From positions 248,001-312,000 of the forward strand of contig NZ_DFBS01000045.1 of assembly GCF_002366715.1 (NCBI RefSeq): a stretch of DNA of 64,000 nt. The letters run 5' to 3'. A model generated the notes under the pieces. The model was not told the DNA's origin. It made no database searches and saw only the letters and a list, made by a program, of their open reading frames with translations. The stretch is from Halomonas sp. UBA3074 (lineage in GTDB: Bacteria; Pseudomonadota; Gammaproteobacteria; Pseudomonadales; Halomonadaceae). The position numbers were made by a program, and so were the translations under genes. Shown here piece by piece: positions 59,056 to 64,000 of this stretch. Within the stretch, counting starts at the first letter, position 1, and each line of letters starts with the position of its first letter.

Positions 59056-62000
59056 AAGTGAAGCGGGGAGCGGCCAACCAACACGCTGGGGTCTTTGGGG
59101 TGGGCGATGATGCTGATATCGAGACGCTCATTATTTAAATTTACCTGGCCGCCAGCGGTGAAGGTGGTATCGCGGGTGTCCACAACGAACGTATCCAAGT
59201 GCGTTAGTCCATCTCTGGCTTGAAGGTCGGCGTAAGCGCAATCAACGGGAATGGGGTTGCGATCGCGTAGCCAGCTTGCCAATGTTTGGCCAGCATCCAA
59301 TCCTGCCATCTCGACCAGTAGAGCATCCAGCCGTCCGCCGGTCATCAACAGAACGACGCCACCATCGGCAGAGGCCAGCATTTCCGCAATTGATGCGCCT
59401 TCGATCCAGAGCTTGCCGCGCCCCCCGATGGTGCCGGTGCTATCGTCAGCCAGCGCCCAGTGACGCAGTGTGACGTCAAGATCCACGCCCTGTACTTCCA
59501 CCTGTAGCGTGCCGCTGGGTGGGGTAGTGACGGTATTTAGTGCGAGGGTGAGATCGACACTGCCCGCGCCTACGCCAAAACTCAGCGGCTCGAAGCGCCC
59601 TCGGCCATCTTGAAGCGCAAAATCGATGAACACATTACTCAAGGGAATCTCCCCTGCGCGCACGGATTGGCCTTGGTAGCTTATATCCGCCGCGACACCT
59701 TGCCATGCCTGGGTAATGATCGCTGTGTCGGGCAGTATGAAACGGTCGTCGGTGGCGTTTTCTGGGGTTTCACCCGCTAGAAAGCCCAGGTCCTCAACGT
59801 TGAGATGAGTCGAGCGTAATGCCCCCGTCACTTTAGGCGGGCTGACGCCGGTATCGAGAGCCAAGCGCCCATGGAGATCGCTGCCACCAATGATGCCTTG
59901 CAGTTCAGTAAACGCCCATCGCTGGTCGTTGAGATCCAACTCCCCTGTGACCGAGTAGGCAGGCAGCGAGGGTAGGCCGATACCGAGCAAGCGGCTCAGG
60001 CGCTGCGGATTGGGCCCTTCAAGAGCGAGCTGTAAGTTCAGCCCTTGCAATGCCAGAGGGCGCCGCAGCGTGCCGTCTAGGCTGATGTACGTATCGACGA
60101 TATCGGCTTCTAAATTCACCGCATACGCGCGGTCGGGGTCGCGCGCGTTAAGTAAGGGGTCGCCTTGTAGCGAGAGAGTGGCTGGCGCGCCGTCATAGCG
60201 GCCTTCACCTTCTAGATTGAAAGTTTGGGTGCCTGCCGTGCTGGTGAGGGTTTCCAGGGTAAACGTCAGCTCAGTGCCAGCCTGTGGGTCACTGAAATGC
60301 AGCACCGAGGGCTCAAACGCCAGCCGACCCAGGTATGGCCATTGCCACTCATCGCGCCTATCACTGAGAGGCGCTTCGTCGATGTCCATGTGGAGCTCTC
60401 CTGAGGCGCGGCCAAGCCGGTCTTCGATGGGCGTGAAGGTGTCGCCGAGCCTGGATAGGGCGATATTACCCACATCAATATCAAGATGCCCCGACGCAGG
60501 TGGCTGCGCCGCATCCAGCGTTAAGCTGGCGCTAAGCGAACCGTCACCCAGGCGAAACCGAACCGGCTCGGCTTCCAACTGGCCTGCTTCCAGGTTGGCG
60601 GCGAGCGTCAAGTCGTTCAGGGCCAAGCCGTTGGGTAACACTAACGTATTGGCGTTAAGCGACAGCTGCCCATCGAAGGTACGCAGTGGCGCCAGGAAAG
60701 ATTCATTCGCTGCCGCTTCGCTCTCGGCGGGGGTCGTTCTTTCTATGAGTTGCGCCAGGTCGATCCGCCCGGCTTCAAGATCCACCTCGACCAACGGCCG
60801 CTCACCGCTGAGCACGTCGATACTGCCGTTCACCTGGGTGGAGCCAATGCGTCCTTCAAGGCCCGTGGCGCTCCACTGATCATGATCGCGTACCAGCTCG
60901 CCGGTAAGCCTAAACCCAGGCAGTGGAGGCAGCACCGGCCCAAACCAGTTTTCCAGCTGCTGTGCACTGTCGGCGGTGAGGGTCATGTCGGCGGCAAACG
61001 TTTGGGGCGATAGTAGCGATGCTAAGGTGGTATCCGCCTGCGCCCGCACAGCGTTGGAGGTGGCGTCGATATGCAGCGGGTAATCGTGCCGCAATGTGTT
61101 GTTTTCCAAGTTCAGCAAGCGCGTTAACGGAGCTCCCTGGGCGTCTATTGCTAGAGGCTTGTCTCGCCAAGTGCCGTTGACGTTAAGCAGCAGCTCAGGC
61201 GGGGTTTGTTCGCCGCTGGTCGCGAGGGTGCCTGCAAGATGGGTGTTGGTGTTTGGCTGCCGATAATCAAACCGCGCGTGGCCGATGTGCAGGTGGGTAA
61301 GCAGGGTCTCTATGGCTAGCGTAGGGCGCTGTTCCATGGGTTGAAGCGCAAGGGAGATATCAGCGCTTTGAAGTTTACCCGACGGTAGGGCTTGATCGAT
61401 TTGCGAGAGATCGAGTTGCGATAAGGCTAGCTGGGCGTCTGCTTGAACGCTATCGGGGCTGCTGGTGAGGGCGATATCTGCTTGGGCATGGCCGCCCGCG
61501 ATGTCGAAAGTGAGCGGGGTGAGAGCGACCGAGTGGTCAGCGAGTTCGAGTGCCCCTTGCAGGTTATGCAGCGTTGCTTGTTCGAAGATTAGGCGGTCGG
61601 CGGCGATCGATACATTTCCGCGCACGGCCGGTAGCACGGGTATTGAGAAGCCCTGACTTACTCCGCTTTTGGGTAAGGCTGGCCGTAACGCCGCCACATC
61701 CACTGTCGAGGCATGCAAACGGCCGTCAAGGGAGGGCACTTCACCGGACGTATCTAATGTCAAGTCACCGCTGAGCTGGCTTTCGGCCGTGGCGATATCT
61801 ACGTTACTTAACCGCCACTGATTGCCTTGGCGCGTTAGATCAGCCGCTATTTCAAGGTTTTCAAGCACGACCTGGGGCAGTTCGAGCTCTTTTGCCCAAT
61901 CGCGGAGTTGATGCAGGCTTAGCTCGCCACTCGCTTGAAAGCGTTGTAATGAAGGCGCTTGGGGAAGCTCGAACGTTGTGGTCAGTTGGCTCTCGCCAGC

Positions 62001-62681
62001 GCTGAGAGAAATGTCGCCGCTGAACCCTTCGCTTTCAGCCAAAAATGCAGCGATGGGATCCGTTTGGGCTTTCAGCCCAATCGCTCGTTGTTGAACCTTT
62101 AAGGTTGCCTGTGTGCGTAACGTCTCATCCCCTGCCTGCGTTTGAAGCGACGAAATAGCCACTGATAGCGGGCTGGCAGTATTGGCGCGCCAGTAACGCA
62201 CCATTGAGTCGGAGACAGCGAGAGAGGGTAATGAGAAAGAAGAGGAGGTGTTTTCTGCCGACGCGGATTGGGTGGTTTGCTCATCGCCCACTACCCAGTT
62301 TGCGGGTGCGTTAGCGCGTTGCTCCAAGTTAAGCGTCGAATCATCAAACTTCAGCTTCTCCAGCGTCAGTTCGCCTTGCAACAAATCGATGAGAGAGGGC
62401 CTTAACGTGACCTGTTCGGCGTTCAACAGGTTGTCAGCGGTAGCCCAATCGGGGTTGCTTATTGCCAATTGATGCAGCGCAAGCTGAGGATGTGGAAACA
62501 GGTTTATTTCCACATCCCCGTGAATCGCCACTGAGCGACCCGTTGCCTTCTCGATACGGTCAGTGATAACAGGCTTTAAAAAATTCCAGGGCATTAACGC
62601 TAAGGTCATGATGATAAGCGCGATACCGATGAGCGGCGCCATCCACCATCGCCTTAGGCGTTTGGAATCCCGATGCGGCAT
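59007..62681 (-). CDS. AsmA family envelope protein, very large, frameshifted near its end
   Basis: 1224 readable residues. An N-terminal membrane anchor (about 10-32) precedes the AsmA opening VAIHGDVEINLFPHPQLAL, with beta-rich repeats afterwards. Three modules recur, each with a W, a GxxLxGxL strand and a closing DLxxL (around residues 270-340, 610-680 and 960-1030), so the length comes from internal duplication. AsmA-like proteins form beta grooves thought to carry phospholipid between membranes. The last 15 residues (after HLGALSTI) are frame-shifted; the native tail lies at 58849-59055. It leads an operon with the BON and ExoD genes. Confidence 0.85.
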   Translation of the reverse strand: MPHRDSKRLRRWWMAPLIGIALIIMTLALMPWNFLKPVITDRIEKATGRSVAIHGDVEINLFPHPQLALHQLAISNPDWATADNLLNAEQVTLRPSLIDLLQGELTLEKLKFDDSTLNLEQRANAPANWVVGDEQTTQSASAENTSSSFSLPSLAVSDSMVRYWRANTASPLSVAISSLQTQAGDETLRTQATLKVQQRAIGLKAQTDPIAAFLAESEGFSGDISLSAGESQLTTTFELPQAPSLQRFQASGELSLHQLRDWAKELELPQVVLENLEIAADLTRQGNQWRLSNVDIATAESQLSGDLTLDTSGEVPSLDGRLHASTVDVAALRPALPKSGVSQGFSIPVLPAVRGNVSIAADRLIFEQATLHNLQGALELADHSVALTPLTFDIAGGHAQADIALTSSPDSVQADAQLALSQLDLSQIDQALPSGKLQSADISLALQPMEQRPTLAIETLLTHLHIGHARFDYRQPNTNTHLAGTLATSGEQTPPELLLNVNGTWRDKPLAIDAQGAPLTRLLNLENNTLRHDYPLHIDATSNAVRAQADTTLASLLSPQTFAADMTLTADSAQQLENWFGPVLPPLPGFRLTGELVRDHDQWSATGLEGRIGSTQVNGSIDVLSGERPLVEVDLEAGRIDLAQLIERTTPAESEAAANESFLAPLRTFDGQLSLNANTLVLPNGLALNDLTLAANLEAGQLEAEPVRFRLGDGSLSASLTLDAAQPPASGHLDIDVGNIALSRLGDTFTPIEDRLGRASGELHMDIDEAPLSDRRDEWQWPYLGRLAFEPSVLHFSDPQAGTELTFTLETLTSTAGTQTFNLEGEGRYDGAPATLSLQGDPLLNARDPDRAYAVNLEADIVDTYISLDGTLRRPLALQGLNLQLALEGPNPQRLSRLLGIGLPSLPAYSVTGELDLNDQRWAFTELQGIIGGSDLHGRLALDTGVSPPKVTGALRSTHLNVEDLGFLAGETPENATDDRFILPDTAIITQAWQGVAADISYQGQSVRAGEIPLSNVFIDFALQDGRGRFEPLSFGVGAGSVDLTLALNTVTTPPSGTLQVEVQGVDLDVTLRHWALADDSTGTIGGRGKLWIEGASIAEMLASADGGVVLLMTGGRLDALLVEMAGLDAGQTLASWLRDRNPIPVDCAYADLQARDGLTHLDTFVVDTRDTTFTAGGQVNLNNERLDISIIAHPKDPSVLVGRSPLHLGALSTILRLACTAKG

Positions 62682-63094
62682 TGTATTGGCTACCTTTTTT
62701 GTACGCTAAATACGCAAAAATGTACTGAAGACACTCTTTGCTCTTAAGGTTGTTAATATAGTCGCTGGGGTAAGCGTTTGCATTTGCGTTATGTAGTTAA
62801 CCTTTATTTAAATTTTTATTAAGCTGCTAATGAATAAGTTAAAGCAAGATAAAAGTGTGGCATTTATTTAATAACTTTTTTTAAAAAATAGTGTAGCCAG
62901 TTTTGGCACGGATACGCAAAAGAGGCGAAGATGCTTTTTTGTTTATAGTAAAGTCATTTAATATCAGTGTCTTGAGATTCTAGTGAGAGCTATAGATTAA
63001 GTTGCTGTGGTTCGTTAACGCTTAAGCCAGTGCGCTTTACAGAGATAGCGCTCTTTTCTAACGTGAAAACACACCAACAGACGGGAGATAGAAA
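62682..63094. other. AT-rich intergenic region between asmA-like and PRC-barrel genes
   Basis: 413 bases, noticeably AT-rich, serving two divergent promoters. Apart from A/T runs near 62875-62890 there is no recognisable RNA, repeat or gene remnant. A TGGCACG motif near 62901 has the wrong spacing for sigma-54. Confidence 0.5.
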
Positions 63095-63850
63095 ATGGCG
63101 ATCAAACGGAATGTATGTGTCACCACGTTAGCAGTAACGGCCACCGCTGCCGCTTTACAAGCAAATGCTCAGCAAACCCAGTCTCAAGAGGAGAGCGTAA
63201 ATCCTTTGGGAGATTGGAACTATGAAGAGATATATCAATCAGGCGGTATTAAAGCCGATAACCTGTTAGATGCTGAGGTCTTTGGTGAAGATGAGGATGA
63301 GATCGGCAGTGTCGAAAATGTGTTAGTGACTCAGGACAATAAGATTGCCGCCATCATCGCCCAGGTAGGCGGTTTCTGGGACATTGGTGATACCCACGTG
63401 CTAGTACCTTGGGAAGAGGTTGAGCTGCATGAGGATGGCGTAAGGGTTCCTGTCACTGAAGACAACGCCGATGAGTATGGGCTGTTTGACGCTGAAGAGT
63501 ATATTTCTCAGCAAGATCTTAGCCGTACCCAGCAAGTTGAGGATGATGTTGACGCTGGAGCGGGTGTCTGGAAGCTGACGGACTTGCTTGACGACTATGC
63601 AACGGTCGGGGATAGCATTGGCTACGGTTATATCGACAACATTCTCTTTTCGCGTGAAGGCGACGTGCAAGCAGTCATCGTCGAGACGGGCGCTGATTTC
63701 GGCGCTGGTACCTACGCATACCCGTTTTATGGCTACGACCATGGCTGGAACCCAGGCCAGACAGCTTACTATACGCAGTATAATGAAGACGAAGTAGGCG
63801 ACATGGAGTCTTTCGATTTCGACCAATATGAAGGTTTATTGGATGATTAA
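63095..63850 (+). CDS. Exported PRC-barrel protein
   Basis: 251 residues, GGGAGA before the ATG. A signal peptide ends near LQANAQ. Two PRC-barrel domains: LLDAEVFGEDEDEIGSVENV to about residue 125, and a second from LLDDYATVGDSIGYGYIDNI to about 215. The tail is Tyr/Asp-rich. Overall strongly acidic, in keeping with a halophile periplasmic protein. The function of periplasmic PRC-barrel proteins is not known; they are often stress-induced. It is a single-gene unit. Confidence 0.85.
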   Translation: MAIKRNVCVTTLAVTATAAALQANAQQTQSQEESVNPLGDWNYEEIYQSGGIKADNLLDAEVFGEDEDEIGSVENVLVTQDNKIAAIIAQVGGFWDIGDTHVLVPWEEVELHEDGVRVPVTEDNADEYGLFDAEEYISQQDLSRTQQVEDDVDAGAGVWKLTDLLDDYATVGDSIGYGYIDNILFSREGDVQAVIVETGADFGAGTYAYPFYGYDHGWNPGQTAYYTQYNEDEVGDMESFDFDQYEGLLDD

Positions 63851-63897
63851 TCGTTAGTAGCTTCATTATGCTTGAGAGCGAACACGAAAAAAGAAGT

Positions 63898-63952
63898 GCC
63901 GGTTTCTTAACGAGTGTTTGGGTAGCTGCCGAGGCACCGTTAAGGAACCGGC
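63898..63952 (+). terminator. Long hairpin after the PRC-barrel gene
   Basis: GCCGGTTTCTTAACG and CGTTAAGGAACCGGC, 14 of 15 paired, with a 25-base loop. No T tract. Confidence 0.5.
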
Positions 63953-64000
63953 TTGTAAGGTGCATAAGACTATCGAAACGTCATTCATAAAATAGGTGAC

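Noticed and set aside
62899..62920. Sigma-54-like TGGCACG followed by CGCAAA upstream of the PRC-barrel gene
   Set aside because: GG and GC are nine bases apart instead of ten, and the -12 element is poor.

Overview
The window reads as a chromosome segment of a moderately halophilic gammaproteobacterium of the Halomonadaceae (Halomonas or a close relative). This rests on the conserved xseB-ispA-dxs operon, enterobacterial/pseudomonad-like RibA, SerA, CheZ and IclR, a BCCT osmolyte carrier, DUF481 and PRC-barrel exported proteins with acidic composition, and TctCBA and TRAP carboxylate transporters. Species cannot be fixed from sequence reading alone.

Layout. 1-15 kb is housekeeping: the hemE start, ribA, a zinc alcohol dehydrogenase with a small membrane protein, a hemolysin III protein, an orphan cheZ, a GST, djlA-dxs-ispA-xseB (minus), serA, a pirin, trhO, a crotonase-fold protein, iclR and yqaA. 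15-31 kb holds a large MscS-type channel, a divergent folM/folK pair, a short flagellin, an atypical BCCT carrier, a NitT/TauT-type ABC transporter, a DUF481 protein, and a CitA/DcuS-type two-component pair next to tctCBA. 31.6-43.1 kb is a complete urea module: the urtABCDE uptake system followed by ureDABC-EFG. Both halves have sigma-54 promoters with NtrC-type sites upstream. The same pair of signals precedes the ABC transporter at 21.9 kb, so that orphan transporter is predicted to be part of the nitrogen-starvation response. 43-50 kb has an SDR, YihY, a Cache-type chemoreceptor and a dctPQM TRAP operon.

50.2-57.4 kb, just downstream of tRNA-Arg(CCG), is accessory DNA in decay. It contains a methyltransferase-HNH fusion gene broken by at least four lesions (one a clean 5-bp tandem duplication), a small exported protein, a DMT exporter, an orphan small gene behind a solitary IS end, a BPSL0761/MbcA-ParS-Xre gene pair, and an IS3-family element with a 4-bp target duplication inserted exactly behind the start codon of the BPSL0761 gene. 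Scraps of MFS, homocysteine methyltransferase and amidase genes follow. 57.6-64 kb returns to envelope genes: a 28-residue membrane peptide, ExoD, a BON lipoprotein, a giant AsmA-like protein whose C-terminus is out of frame at a G5 tract, and an exported PRC-barrel protein.

Regulation visible in the sequence: three FliA (sigma-28) promoters (cheZ, flagellin, chemoreceptor) show a dispersed motility regulon; three sigma-54/NtrC promoters tie urea uptake, urease and the ABC transporter together; an IclR-type palindrome sits before iclR; and an intrinsic terminator lies in the leader of the BCCT gene. No CRISPR array, rRNA or intact integrase was seen. All family names come from motif recognition and memory of the families; no database search was run.
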